A stretch of 64,000 nucleotides of DNA. Source: Desulfovibrio sp. (lineage in GTDB: Bacteria > Desulfobacterota > Desulfovibrionia > Desulfovibrionales > Desulfovibrionaceae). The translations under genes were made by a program, and so were the position numbers. The notes below the pieces were generated by a model. That model was not told the origin of the DNA. It ran no database searches and saw only the letters and a program-made list of their open reading frames with translations. The DNA is taken from assembly GCF_014803725.1 (NCBI RefSeq), contig NZ_JAAVBE010000021.1, positions 35,466 to 99,465 of the forward strand. Reading direction: 5' to 3'. Positions 29,463 through 38,859 of this stretch are shown piece after piece. Every line of letters starts with the position of its first letter. Position 1 is the stretch's first letter.

Positions 29463-30746
29463 CTAGTCCCCGTCCAGTCCCTTGAGGCAGCGGGTGAGGT
29501 CGTCGGCAGTCTCCCTGCGGCGGATGAGGCGCGGCGTGCCGTCGGCCTGGATGAGCACCTCGGCGGGAAGGTAACGCTGGTTATAGGTGGAGGCCATGCT
29601 GAAGCCATAGGCGCCGGCGTCCAGCACGCCGAGCACGTCGCCTTCGCGCAAGGGGGGCAGCAGGCGGTCTTTGGCGAGGATGTCGCCGCTTTCGCAGATA
29701 TTGCCGACCACCGTCTGGGGCACAGGTTCGCCGCCGTCCTTCCCGTCGCCGCGGTAGGCTTCGAGGTCGTGGAAGGAATCATACATCACCGGCCGCATGA
29801 GCACATTGAAGCCGATGTCCGTGCCCACATAGCGCGTGCCCGCGTTTTCCTTGGTGGCTGTGACGCGCCCGAGCAGGATGCCGCATTCCGCCACCACATA
29901 GCGGCCAGGCTCCACCAGGAAGCGGCCCGCGTAGCCGGTGGCCGCGGCCCATTCGCTGATGAGGGAGTGCAGGCCCTGGCCCAGGGCCGCGAGGTCGAGC
30001 CGGGGCTCGTCGTCATATTTATGGTAGGGGATGCCGAAACCGCCCCCGAAGTCGATGATTTCGAGCGTTTTCAGTATATCGGCGGGCAGGCTCTCGGCGA
30101 GCGCGAGCAGAACTTTCGCGGCCTCGAGATAGCCCTTGGGTTCCATGAACAGCGAGCCTATATGCTGGTTGATGCCGGCGAGGGTGAGCTCATGCGTGCG
30201 CAAGAGGGCGAAGACCTCATCCATTTTGTCCGGCGAAATGCCGAACTTGGTGGCCTTGCCCGCGGTAATGACCTTGGCGTGGTGGCCCGCGCCGATACCG
30301 GGGTTGAAACGGGCCATGACGCGGCCGCCGCGATTGATGCCGCCCAACATGTCGAGCTGGGAGAGCGAATCCACGCTGATGAGCACGCCATGAGCAAGGG
30401 CCGTGAGCATTTCTTCCGGGGTATTGTTGTTGGAAATATAGAGGATTTCTTCCGGCGCAAAACCGCCGAGCGCGTCCATGACGAGCTCGCCCGGGCTCAT
30501 GGCGTCGGCGACCAGCCCTTCCTCATGGATGATGCGGAGCAGGGAAGGATTGGCATTGGCCTTGACCGAATAATTGACGCCAAAACCGTCCCGATCCGAG
30601 AGGCCCATGAGTTCGCGGCAGCGCTCGCGCAGGATGCGCTCGCTGTAGACATAGAGCGGCGTGCCGAAACGGTCGGCCAGCTCGCGTGGGGTGGCGTCGC
30701 CGTAAAAGCGGAGCCTGTCGGTATAGGTTGAACGCAGGTCGGACAT
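29463..30746 (-). CDS. lysA: Diaminopimelate decarboxylase
   Basis: FGTPLYVYSERILRERCRE...NYSVKANANPSLLRIIHEEGLVADAMSPGELVMDALGG...GGGFGIPYHKYDDEP...VEPGRYVVAECGILLGRV...ICESGDILAKDRLLPPL. Confidence 0.96.
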   Translation of the reverse strand: MSDLRSTYTDRLRFYGDATPRELADRFGTPLYVYSERILRERCRELMGLSDRDGFGVNYSVKANANPSLLRIIHEEGLVADAMSPGELVMDALGGFAPEEILYISNNNTPEEMLTALAHGVLISVDSLSQLDMLGGINRGGRVMARFNPGIGAGHHAKVITAGKATKFGISPDKMDEVFALLRTHELTLAGINQHIGSLFMEPKGYLEAAKVLLALAESLPADILKTLEIIDFGGGFGIPYHKYDDEPRLDLAALGQGLHSLISEWAAATGYAGRFLVEPGRYVVAECGILLGRVTATKENAGTRYVGTDIGFNVLMRPVMYDSFHDLEAYRGDGKDGGEPVPQTVVGNICESGDILAKDRLLPPLREGDVLGVLDAGAYGFSMASTYNQRYLPAEVLIQADGTPRLIRRRETADDLTRCLKGLDGD

Positions 30747-31138
30747 AGATACCTCGGATTGAAGGGCTTTTTTCCGGGCGCGGCGCCTGGATGTGGGTGC
30801 GCCCGGCTTCGGGGCGCTGAACGGGGCGCATGCCGGCTTGCGAGTATCCCGGGCATGGGGGAGCCTGTCAAGCGCGGGGGCGGATACCGGGCCACGCGCC
30901 GGGAGAGATTCGTGCAGCCGTTGCGCCAAAGCGTCCTGAATGCGCTTTTTTTCTCTTGCCCTCGGCGCTTTTTTGGCCGAAGATAGCCACAGGATGTGTC
31001 GCACCGGGCCTGCATTGCGCAGGCGCATTTCGCTCTCTGCTTTTTCGGGGCGCGGCACGGTCTCCGGCAGTGCGGCCGGGCGCCGCGCGCTCCATGTTGC
31101 GGCCGGTGTTTCGTCATTTCAGAGAGAGGGAGACAGCC

Positions 31139-32011
31139 ATGAAAGAGATTCGCAAGGTGATCATTCCCGTGGCCGGTTGGGGCACCCGTTCGCTCCCGGC
31201 AACCAAGAACATCCCCAAGGAAATGCTCCCCATCTACAACAAGCCCGTCATCCAGTATGTGGTGGAGGAAGCCATCCGCGCCCATATCCGGGACGTTATC
31301 TTCGTCACCAACCGTGACAAGAGCGTCATCGAGGACCACTTCGACTACAACCTCCAGCTGGAGGGCGTGCTCGAGCGCGCGGGCAAGCTGGACAAGCTCC
31401 AGGCGGTGCGCGAAGTGGCCGAAATGGTCAACATCATGTCCGTGCGCCAGAAGAAGCAGCTCGGCCTCGGCCATGCCATCATGTGCGCGCGCGAGCTCGT
31501 GCGCGGCGACCCCTTCGCCATCATGGTGGGCGATGACCTCATGTTCGGCGGCGTGCCCGGCATCGGCCAGCTCATCGAGGTGGCCATGGCCGAAAAGATG
31601 CCCGTTGTCGGCGTCATGGAAGTGCCGTGGGAGAAGGTCCACAAGTACGGCATCATCGACGGCGAGGAAGTGGCGCCCGGCGTCTATCGCGTGCGCGACA
31701 TGGTGGAAAAGCCCAAGCGCGAGGACGCGCCCTCAAGGCTCGCCATCGTGGGCCGCTATGTGCTCACGCCCGATATTTTTGACTATCTCGAAAAGGTGAA
31801 GCCCGGCCAGGGCGGCGAGATCCAGCTCACCGACGCCCTGCAGGCCCTTGCCAAGGACCGCGGCATGATGGCCGTGCGCATGTCGGGCATGCGCTTTGAC
31901 GCGGGCGACTGGGCGGAATACCTCACCGCCAATATCTACTTCGCCCTGCAGGACGAGGAATTGCGCTACGAGCTTCTGGGCCTGTTGAAGAATTTCGTTC
32001 AGTTCCAGTAG
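31139..32011 (+). CDS. galU: UTP-glucose-1-phosphate uridylyltransferase
   Basis: MKEIRKVIIPVAGWGTRSLPATKNIPKEMLPIYNKPVIQYVVEEAIRAHIRDVIFVTNR... Confidence 0.97.
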   Translation: MKEIRKVIIPVAGWGTRSLPATKNIPKEMLPIYNKPVIQYVVEEAIRAHIRDVIFVTNRDKSVIEDHFDYNLQLEGVLERAGKLDKLQAVREVAEMVNIMSVRQKKQLGLGHAIMCARELVRGDPFAIMVGDDLMFGGVPGIGQLIEVAMAEKMPVVGVMEVPWEKVHKYGIIDGEEVAPGVYRVRDMVEKPKREDAPSRLAIVGRYVLTPDIFDYLEKVKPGQGGEIQLTDALQALAKDRGMMAVRMSGMRFDAGDWAEYLTANIYFALQDEELRYELLGLLKNFVQFQ

Positions 32012-32159
32012 GTCGGCGACATTTCAGCCAAAAATCCACCCGCGCGGGGGCGCCTCAGCCTCCGCGCGGCGCCTTTTTTCGTTCATGTATCGTGTGAGGC
32101 GTCGCTTGCCTCTTGGCAGGCGGCGCTCTCCGTGCCACCTTTGTCTGCTTTTTCCTTGC

Positions 32160-34556
32160 ATGCCCTACGCCCGCGTCGCCCTGCTGAGCCCCCCTTACGC
32201 CACGCTGACCTATAGCCTGCCATCCTTTTTCGCCCCGGATCTCTGGCGTCCGGGGCTGCGTGTGGCCGTGCCCCTCGGCCGGGGGGAGCGCGGCGCCCTG
32301 CGCGCCGGCATCGTGCTCGAAGTGACGGCAAGCGCCGACGTGCCGGAGGGCGTGATCTGCAAGGAGGTCTTCTGGCCGCTGGAAACAGAGCCGTTGCTCG
32401 CGCCCGGCCTCTTTGACCTCCTGCGTGATCTCGCGTTGCGGCAGGGAGTGGAGCCGGGCCATGTGGCCGGCCATGTGCTTCCGCAGGGGCTACGCAGTAC
32501 CGGAGTGCGGCTGCGCCGCCTCGGTGCCCGCGCGGAAACACTGACCCTGCGTGAGCTCAGGCAGGCGGACGCCGTCACGCGTGCCACGCTTGCGCAGGAA
32601 CTGTGTTCGGGCGCCGCCCGTCTCTTGCCCCGAAGCGCGGATGCCGCCAGCGAGGAATTTTGCCACCTGCGTGTGGAACCTCCCTGGCCCGTGCGTCCCG
32701 CAGCCACCCGGCAGGTCGCGGTGCTGGAATTTCTGCATGCGCAGGGGCCGGTGAGCCGGCGACGGCTGCTGCGCGAAGTGAAGGACGCCGCTCCGGCGCT
32801 GGCCGCACTGGTACGGGCCGGCCATGTGGCGCTCGTCCATGATGGCGCGGAAGAGGAGGAACCGGGCGCGGCCCTCCTTGCGCCTGCGCCCGAGCGCGTC
32901 ACCCTCAATGCGGACCAGGCCGCCGCGCTTGCGTGCCTCACCGTCGCGCTGGAGGCGGAAAGCCCGCAAAACCGCCTGCTCTACGGCGTCACCGGCAGCG
33001 GCAAGACGGCCGTATATCTGGAACTCGCCGAACGCGCCCTCGCCCGGGGGCGCAGCGTCCTTTTGCTCGCGCCCGAAGTGGCCCTGGCGCTCAAGCTGCG
33101 GCGGGATGCGGCCCGCGCCCTGCCGGACGCGCCGCTTATTCTCTACCACGGCTACCAGTCGCCGGGGCGGCGCGAAGCCACGTTTCGGGCGCTGGCGGAA
33201 AGCCGGGGCCCCTGCCTCGTGGTGGGCACGCGCTCGGCCCTCTTTTTGCCCATTCCGTCGCTTGGCTGCATCATCCTCGACGAGGAACATGACGCCTCCT
33301 TCAAGCAGGAGGACGGCCTGGCCTACCAGGCGCGGGAGGTGGCGTGGGCGCGCATGCGGCGCGAGCGCGGCCTGCTAGTCCTCGGCTCGGCCACGCCCGA
33401 CCTCAAGACATTTCACGCAGCCAGCGAGGGGCGCCTGCCGATCCTGCGGTTGCCCAGGCGCGTGGGGGGGCGGCCGCTCCCACCTGTGGAGCTCGTGGAC
33501 ATCAGCGCGAACCCCCGCCTCTTCCCCGCGGCCCGGGACGGCGCGAACGCTGAGGGGGAGGCGGCAGCCGCCGGCATCCTCGCGCCCCAGTGCGAGGACG
33601 CCCTGCGCGAGACGCTGGCCCGGGGTGAACAGGCCGTCGTCCTGCTCAACCGGCGCGGCTATGCGCCGCTCATGTATTGCCTCTCCTGCGGGCGGACGCA
33701 ACGCTGCCCGCACTGCGACATCGGCCTCACCTACCACAAGGGGCTGGAGCGCCTCGTCTGTCATTATTGCGGCTATTCCCGGCCCTTCCCCTCGCCCTGC
33801 GACCATTGCGGGGGCATGGAGTTCCTGCCGCTGGGGGAGGGCACCGAGCGCCTTGCGGAGCGGCTTTCCCTCCTTGCGGGGCAGCCCGTCCTCCGGCTCG
33901 ACCGCGACAGCACCCGGCGCCCCGGCCGCATGGAAGAGATACTGGAGGCCTTCGCCCGGCGTGAGTCGCCCATCCTCGTGGGCACACAAATGCTCTCCAA
34001 GGGGCACCATTTCCCGCGGGTGACGCTCGCCATCGTGGCCGACGGCGACCTCGGCCTCAACCTGCCCGATTATCGCGCGGCAGAGCGTACCTTCCAGCTG
34101 CTCGTCCAGTCCGCCGGGCGCGCCGGCCGCGGCGAGCGCCCGGGCCGCGTGCTCATCCAGACGCGCGCCACGGAGCATTATTGCTGGCAGTTTGTACGCA
34201 GCGCTGATTATGAGGGGTTTTACGAGACTGAGCTCGCCCTGCGCAAGAAGCGCGGCTACCCGCCCTTTGTCCGGCTCGGGCTGCTCAGGATCTCCTACGC
34301 AGCCGACGAGGCAGGCGGGGCCCCGGCCCTCTCGGAGCTGGCCACCGCCCTGCGCGGCGAGGCGGCGCGACTCGGCGTCACCATGCTCGGGCCCGCGCCG
34401 GCCCCCCTGGGCCTCTTGCGCGGGCGGCGCCGCTTCCAGTGCCTGCTCAAGGCCCCGGCGTGGCCGCCCTTGCGCGAACTCTATTTTTTTGCCCGCAGCC
34501 GCATGCCCGCCATTTTGCGCCTTGGTCTTGACCTCGATCCCGTTAATATGCTGTGA
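32160..34556 (+). CDS. priA: Primosomal protein N' (PriA helicase)
   Basis: LLYGVTGSGKTAVYLELAERAL...IILDEEHDASFKQEDGLAYQARE...VLLNRRGYAPLMYCLSCGRTQRCPHCDIGLTYHKG. Confidence 0.95.
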   Translation: MPYARVALLSPPYATLTYSLPSFFAPDLWRPGLRVAVPLGRGERGALRAGIVLEVTASADVPEGVICKEVFWPLETEPLLAPGLFDLLRDLALRQGVEPGHVAGHVLPQGLRSTGVRLRRLGARAETLTLRELRQADAVTRATLAQELCSGAARLLPRSADAASEEFCHLRVEPPWPVRPAATRQVAVLEFLHAQGPVSRRRLLREVKDAAPALAALVRAGHVALVHDGAEEEEPGAALLAPAPERVTLNADQAAALACLTVALEAESPQNRLLYGVTGSGKTAVYLELAERALARGRSVLLLAPEVALALKLRRDAARALPDAPLILYHGYQSPGRREATFRALAESRGPCLVVGTRSALFLPIPSLGCIILDEEHDASFKQEDGLAYQAREVAWARMRRERGLLVLGSATPDLKTFHAASEGRLPILRLPRRVGGRPLPPVELVDISANPRLFPAARDGANAEGEAAAAGILAPQCEDALRETLARGEQAVVLLNRRGYAPLMYCLSCGRTQRCPHCDIGLTYHKGLERLVCHYCGYSRPFPSPCDHCGGMEFLPLGEGTERLAERLSLLAGQPVLRLDRDSTRRPGRMEEILEAFARRESPILVGTQMLSKGHHFPRVTLAIVADGDLGLNLPDYRAAERTFQLLVQSAGRAGRGERPGRVLIQTRATEHYCWQFVRSADYEGFYETELALRKKRGYPPFVRLGLLRISYAADEAGGAPALSELATALRGEAARLGVTMLGPAPAPLGLLRGRRRFQCLLKAPAWPPLRELYFFARSRMPAILRLGLDLDPVNML

Positions 34557-34618
34557 TGCCGAGTTCTCGCTCATCTGTGGCGCGGGCCTTCCCCGCGGCA
34601 TCTTTTTTAGGAGGGATC

Positions 34619-35923
34619 ATGAGATTCGTTCGCGGCCTGTGCTGTACGTGCGCGCTCTTGCTGGCTCTTAGCGGTGTGGCGCGGGCCGAGGGCTTTGCTC
34701 TCAATGAGTGGAGCGCCAGGGGCGTTTCCCTGGCGGGCGGCCTCGTGGGGCGGGCGGATGACGTTTCGGCCCTGGCCTACAATGCCGCAGGCATCACCCA
34801 GCTCCCGGGCACGCAGCTCATGGCCGGCCTCGCCTTCATCGCGCCCATGGGCACCATCGACGCCGACCTTCTCGGCGGCCGCAAGCACGATACCACCACC
34901 AAGCCCGCCACCTTCCTGGCCCCGCACGGCTTCGTGAGCCACCAGCTCAACGACGACTTCTGGCTCGGGCTCGGGATCTTCTCGCGTTTCGGCGTGGGCA
35001 ACAGCTACGCGCAGGACTGGGTGGGCCGCTACAATGTCTATGACGTGGGGCTTCAGACCATCTCCTTCGTGCCCACCGTGGCCTGGAAGATCAACGACAT
35101 CTTTTCCGTTTCCGCCGGGGTGGAAGTTCTCTATGCCGGTTTTTACATGGGCAACAAGATCCCGACTATGCAGCTCACGGCCGCCGGCCCGAGCCAGGGC
35201 TCGGACAATGACCTCCAGTTGCAGGGCGACGGCTGGGGCGTTGGCGCCCAGTTCGGGCTCCACATGCGTTTCAATGAGCAATGGTCCGTGGGCCTCGCCT
35301 ACAAAAGCCAAGTGACCCTGAACATCGACGGCGAGGTGGAGTTCGGGCGCCAGGGCGAGCCCAATCTCCTCGCCACCATGGGGCGCGTGCCCGAGGCGCG
35401 CAACTGCGGCGCCAACGCCACCGTTCAGCTCCCCGATTCCCTGGCCCTGGGCGTGGCTTACAGGCCCCTCGACGAACTGAGCTTCGAGGTGGGCGCCGTC
35501 TGGACGCGCTGGTCCACCTACAATGCGCTCAACATCTATATGGACAGCGGTTACGCCTCACTCAACGACAAGGCGGCACGCGACGGCCTGAACCTGAACG
35601 CGAGCGTGGAATACTGGCCCCTCGACTGGTGGGCGCTCCGGGCCGGCGTGTCCTATGAGACGCCGGTGCTCAACGAAAAGCACGCCGACTTCCTCATGCC
35701 CACCTATGGCCGCACTACCCTCGGCCTCGGCACGGGCGTGAAATGGAATGAGCTGACCCTTGATTTCGCCTACGCCCACCTGTGGATCCATTCCATGGAT
35801 TACGGGCAGACCGACGCCTCGGGCCTGCTCGCCGGGCCCGGCTCCCCCTCCCGCATCACCGATGCACACTCGAAGAACGTGGTCGCCAACATCTACATGT
35901 TCTCCGTGGGCTATTCCTTCTGA
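34619..35923 (+). CDS. FadL/OMPP1/TodX family outer membrane protein
   Basis: Signal peptide; EGFALNEWSARGVSLAGGLVGRADDVSALAYNAAGITQLPGTQLMAGLAFIAP. Confidence 0.92.
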   Translation: MRFVRGLCCTCALLLALSGVARAEGFALNEWSARGVSLAGGLVGRADDVSALAYNAAGITQLPGTQLMAGLAFIAPMGTIDADLLGGRKHDTTTKPATFLAPHGFVSHQLNDDFWLGLGIFSRFGVGNSYAQDWVGRYNVYDVGLQTISFVPTVAWKINDIFSVSAGVEVLYAGFYMGNKIPTMQLTAAGPSQGSDNDLQLQGDGWGVGAQFGLHMRFNEQWSVGLAYKSQVTLNIDGEVEFGRQGEPNLLATMGRVPEARNCGANATVQLPDSLALGVAYRPLDELSFEVGAVWTRWSTYNALNIYMDSGYASLNDKAARDGLNLNASVEYWPLDWWALRAGVSYETPVLNEKHADFLMPTYGRTTLGLGTGVKWNELTLDFAYAHLWIHSMDYGQTDASGLLAGPGSPSRITDAHSKNVVANIYMFSVGYSF

Positions 35924-36090
35924 ATATCCCTCCTCAGCCTGTCCCCGGGTGCCCCGCGCTTTCCTGCGGGGTGCCGGGGGCATAAAGTATTTCCCCAAAA
36001 CTGCCGAAACAGCGGGCAGAATATGTGAACGCCCCGGAAGGGGAGGGCCGTTCCCGTGGCTGGTGGGGACAGTTTTTTAGAAACTCTGTT

Positions 36091-36110
36091 GACAATTTCC
36101 AGAAATTGTC
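36091..36110. promoter_or_regulatory. Palindrome GACAATTT-CCAG-AAATTGTC overlapping a consensus TTGACA
   Basis: 8-bp perfect arms; TTGACA at 36089-36094, about 45 nt upstream of the 36155 start codon. Confidence 0.55.
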
Positions 36111-36154
36111 CAACATTCCGCTTCCCGGACAAGGAAGTTTGCGAGGAGGATGTC

Positions 36155-36832
36155 ATGAAACGGATTCTCGTCATTGCGGCGCTGGTTCTCTCCCTGGCCC
36201 TGCCCGGACTTGCTGCCGCCGAAGGCACGGGGATGTACATTGCGCCGAAATTCCTCATGTCCATCCAGGACACCGGGACTGTTTCGCGCTCCAGTGCCCT
36301 TGCCGGGTCGGGCATTGACGATTACAGCCAGTTCACCCTCGGCGGCGCGCTCGCCGTGGGCTACGATTTCTGGACACAGCAGATGATCCCGCTGCGCTTC
36401 GAGGTCGAGTTCGCTATGCGCGGCAACAGCGAAAAAAGCTGGAGCGACAACGGGGTGAACGTGGACAAGATCAAGGGCACCTGGAACAACTCCACCCTGT
36501 TCGCCAACCTTTTCTGGGACTTCCACAACGACACCGCCTTCACGCCCTATATCGGCGCCGGTCTTGGCCTCGCCTTCAACTACACGGGTTTTGACATCAC
36601 CGCCAACAATGGCGACAAATTCTCGGTGGATGACCGCTTCACCAACTTCGCCTGGAACGCGGGCGCCGGTGTTTCCTACAACTTCAACGACAACTTCGCC
36701 GTGGACGCCTCCTATCGTTTCGTGGGCCTTGGCTACAACGAAGTGAGCACCACCTATAACGGCCAGAAGTACGAGATCGGCAGCGACCCGTACAACAACG
36801 AGTTCATGCTCGGCCTGCGTTTCGCCTTCTAG
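36155..36832 (+). CDS. Outer-membrane beta-barrel (OmpX/Opa-like) protein
   Basis: Signal peptide MKRILVIAALVLSLALPGLAAA; barrel ending ...EFMLGLRFAF (terminal aromatic). Confidence 0.85.
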   Translation: MKRILVIAALVLSLALPGLAAAEGTGMYIAPKFLMSIQDTGTVSRSSALAGSGIDDYSQFTLGGALAVGYDFWTQQMIPLRFEVEFAMRGNSEKSWSDNGVNVDKIKGTWNNSTLFANLFWDFHNDTAFTPYIGAGLGLAFNYTGFDITANNGDKFSVDDRFTNFAWNAGAGVSYNFNDNFAVDASYRFVGLGYNEVSTTYNGQKYEIGSDPYNNEFMLGLRFAF

Positions 36833-36872
36833 GCGCGTAGAGACCGATAGGCGCGGCCATGGGCCGGGCCGT

Positions 36873-36911
36873 CAGCAGGGGGCGATGCCAGGGAAGGCGC
36901 GCCCCCTGCTG
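36873..36911 (+). terminator. Hairpin downstream of the OmpX-like gene
   Basis: 12-bp stem CAGCAGGGGGCG/CGCCCCCTGCTG. Confidence 0.5.
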
Positions 36912-37273
36912 CGTATGGGCCTTTTGCAGCGCGCCCGCCGGGGAGAGGAACGGCGGGCAGCGCAACATGGGCATGAATGCCGTTTCGCGATTTTGAGAAA
37001 GAATCAAAGGAATATTGCGATATGTCGAGATAACAAAAAAGAGGATTGTGGAAAACTTTTTTTTAAATATGTGCATATCCCGCTTGCCAATGGGGAAACC
37101 GTTGCCCAGCAAGCGTTTTTCCGGCACCTTCCAGAGCCTTGGCTTAAAAAAAGAATATTTTATTTCAAAGAGTTATTTGTTCAATTCTTTGGGGATAGCA
37201 AAAGGCCGCCGCCCCGGGCACAGGGGGTGGCGCCCCTTTGCCTGACGGTGCGGCGCGGGCTATATGCTTGTCC

Positions 37274-38710
37274 ATGCAAGGCACATGGGCGGATATTTCT
37301 GCAAATCTCAAGAAAATGCTGGATTCCGGCATTTTCAGGGTCTGGATAGCTCCGTTGCGCGCCGTCGTTGACGGCACGGAACTGCGCCTGACCGTGCCCA
37401 GTGCCTTCATGGCCGAATGGCTTGAGCGCCATCTTTTGAAGACACTCCGCGAGGCGGCGGCGCCCGTGCTCGGCGTTGCCGCGGATGCCGTGCGCGTGCG
37501 CCTGCTGACAGCGCAGGACGGAGGGGAGGCCCCCAAGGCCGCGGCATCGGCCAGCTCCGCCGAGCTCGTTGCCGGCGTTTTGCCGCGGTTCGGGCGATGC
37601 GCCAGGGCAGAAGCGGCCGCGCAGATGCCCCTGCCTGAAGCCCTGCCCCGGCTCGTTGACCCGGCGCAACGCCCCCTTGCCCGCTGGCGGCACAGTTTCG
37701 AGGATTTCATCATCGGCCCGAGCAACAGCATGGCTGTCGCCGCCGCGCGGGATATTTGCCAAAGGGGCGGCCAGGTGCGCACGCTCTTCGTCACCGGGGC
37801 TTCCGGGCTGGGCAAGACGCATCTCACCCAGTCCGCGGGCCACGCCATCAGTGGTGACGGCGCAAGCCCACGCATCGCCTATCTCACGGCCGAGGAATTC
37901 GCCTCGCGTTTTGTGCAGGCCCTCAAGTGCAAGGATGTGGAGGGCTTCAAGAGCCGTCTGCGCGAGCTCGATGTGCTGCTTCTTGAGGATGTGCATTTTC
38001 TCCAGCGCAAGAAGGCCATGCAGGAGCTGGCGCTCGCCGTCATCAAGGGCCTGCAGGACCGCGGCGGCCGCGTCATCCTGACCTCCTCCTTTGCGCCGCG
38101 CGAACTTCGGGACATGGACCCGCAGCTCGTCTCGCATTTCTGTTCCGGCATCCTCACGAGCATCGGCCGCCCGGACAGGGAAATGCGCAGCCGCATCCTC
38201 ACGCACAAGGCCAGGACCTTCCAGGTGCTCCTGCCTGACGAGGTGCGCGACCTTCTGGCCTCGCGGCTGCACGGCGATGTGCGCCAGCTGGAATCCTGCC
38301 TCAACAGCCTCATCTTCAAGGCGCGCCTGCTCAATTGCGGCCTCAATGTGGACCTCGCCATGGAAGTGGTGGGCCAATATGCGGGCGAGGCACAGGGCCT
38401 TGACATGGAGGCCATCATCCGCCTTGTCTGCGAAAGCTATGGCCTGAGCGAGGCGCAGTTGCGCTCGCGCTCGCGCCGGCAGGAGTGCGTGCAGGGGCGC
38501 AACACCGTGTTCTATCTCGCGCGCAAACATACCGAGCTCTCGCTGGAAGACATCGGCAGCGCCTTCAACCGCCGCCATTCCACGGTGCTTCGCAGCATCA
38601 CCGCCGTTGAGCGCGAGCTCGCCAAGGAGTCCCGCCTCGGGCGCCAGATCGCCCGCGCCGTGAGCCTCATCGAGCGCAGCGCCGGCTGCGGCGTGCCCGA
38701 CGGGATGTAG
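37274..38710 (+). CDS. DnaA-like AAA+ protein (paralog-type chromosomal replication initiator)
   Basis: DnaA domain I; FEDFIIGPSNSMAVAAARDI; Walker A TGASGLGKTHLTQSAGHAI; Walker B LDVLLLEDVHFL; HTH signature NRRHSTVLRSITAVER. Substitutions at conserved box VII (see findings). Confidence 0.9.
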   Translation: MQGTWADISANLKKMLDSGIFRVWIAPLRAVVDGTELRLTVPSAFMAEWLERHLLKTLREAAAPVLGVAADAVRVRLLTAQDGGEAPKAAASASSAELVAGVLPRFGRCARAEAAAQMPLPEALPRLVDPAQRPLARWRHSFEDFIIGPSNSMAVAAARDICQRGGQVRTLFVTGASGLGKTHLTQSAGHAISGDGASPRIAYLTAEEFASRFVQALKCKDVEGFKSRLRELDVLLLEDVHFLQRKKAMQELALAVIKGLQDRGGRVILTSSFAPRELRDMDPQLVSHFCSGILTSIGRPDREMRSRILTHKARTFQVLLPDEVRDLLASRLHGDVRQLESCLNSLIFKARLLNCGLNVDLAMEVVGQYAGEAQGLDMEAIIRLVCESYGLSEAQLRSRSRRQECVQGRNTVFYLARKHTELSLEDIGSAFNRRHSTVLRSITAVERELAKESRLGRQIARAVSLIERSAGCGVPDGM

Positions 38711-38835
38711 GCTCCGGGCTTTTTTGTTCCCCCGCCTCTCCGCAAAACGCACAGAAAAAAGGACGCACCCCGACAGAGCCGGGCGGTCTCCATATGCGCC
38801 TGTAAGGTTCCCCTGCCAGCTGCGCCCTAGCAGAC

Positions 38836-38857
38836 GCAGATGCGATCTGACATCTGC
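38836..38857. repeat. Hairpin GCAGATG-N8-CATCTGC near the right side of the IS200 relic
   Basis: 7-bp inverted repeat followed by ATTTTTG. Confidence 0.45.
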
Positions 38858-38859
38858 AT

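Noticed and set aside
37015-37245. 76-aa ORF in the AT-rich island (MRYVEITKKRIVENFFL...)
   Set aside because: No RBS or domain; composition follows AT-rich DNA; kept only as a possible regulatory region.
37274-38710. Idea that this locus is the main oriC/dnaA region
   Set aside because: No dnaN, recF or gyrB nearby, and the protein is divergent at core AAA+ residues; a paralog is more likely, but whole-genome data are needed.
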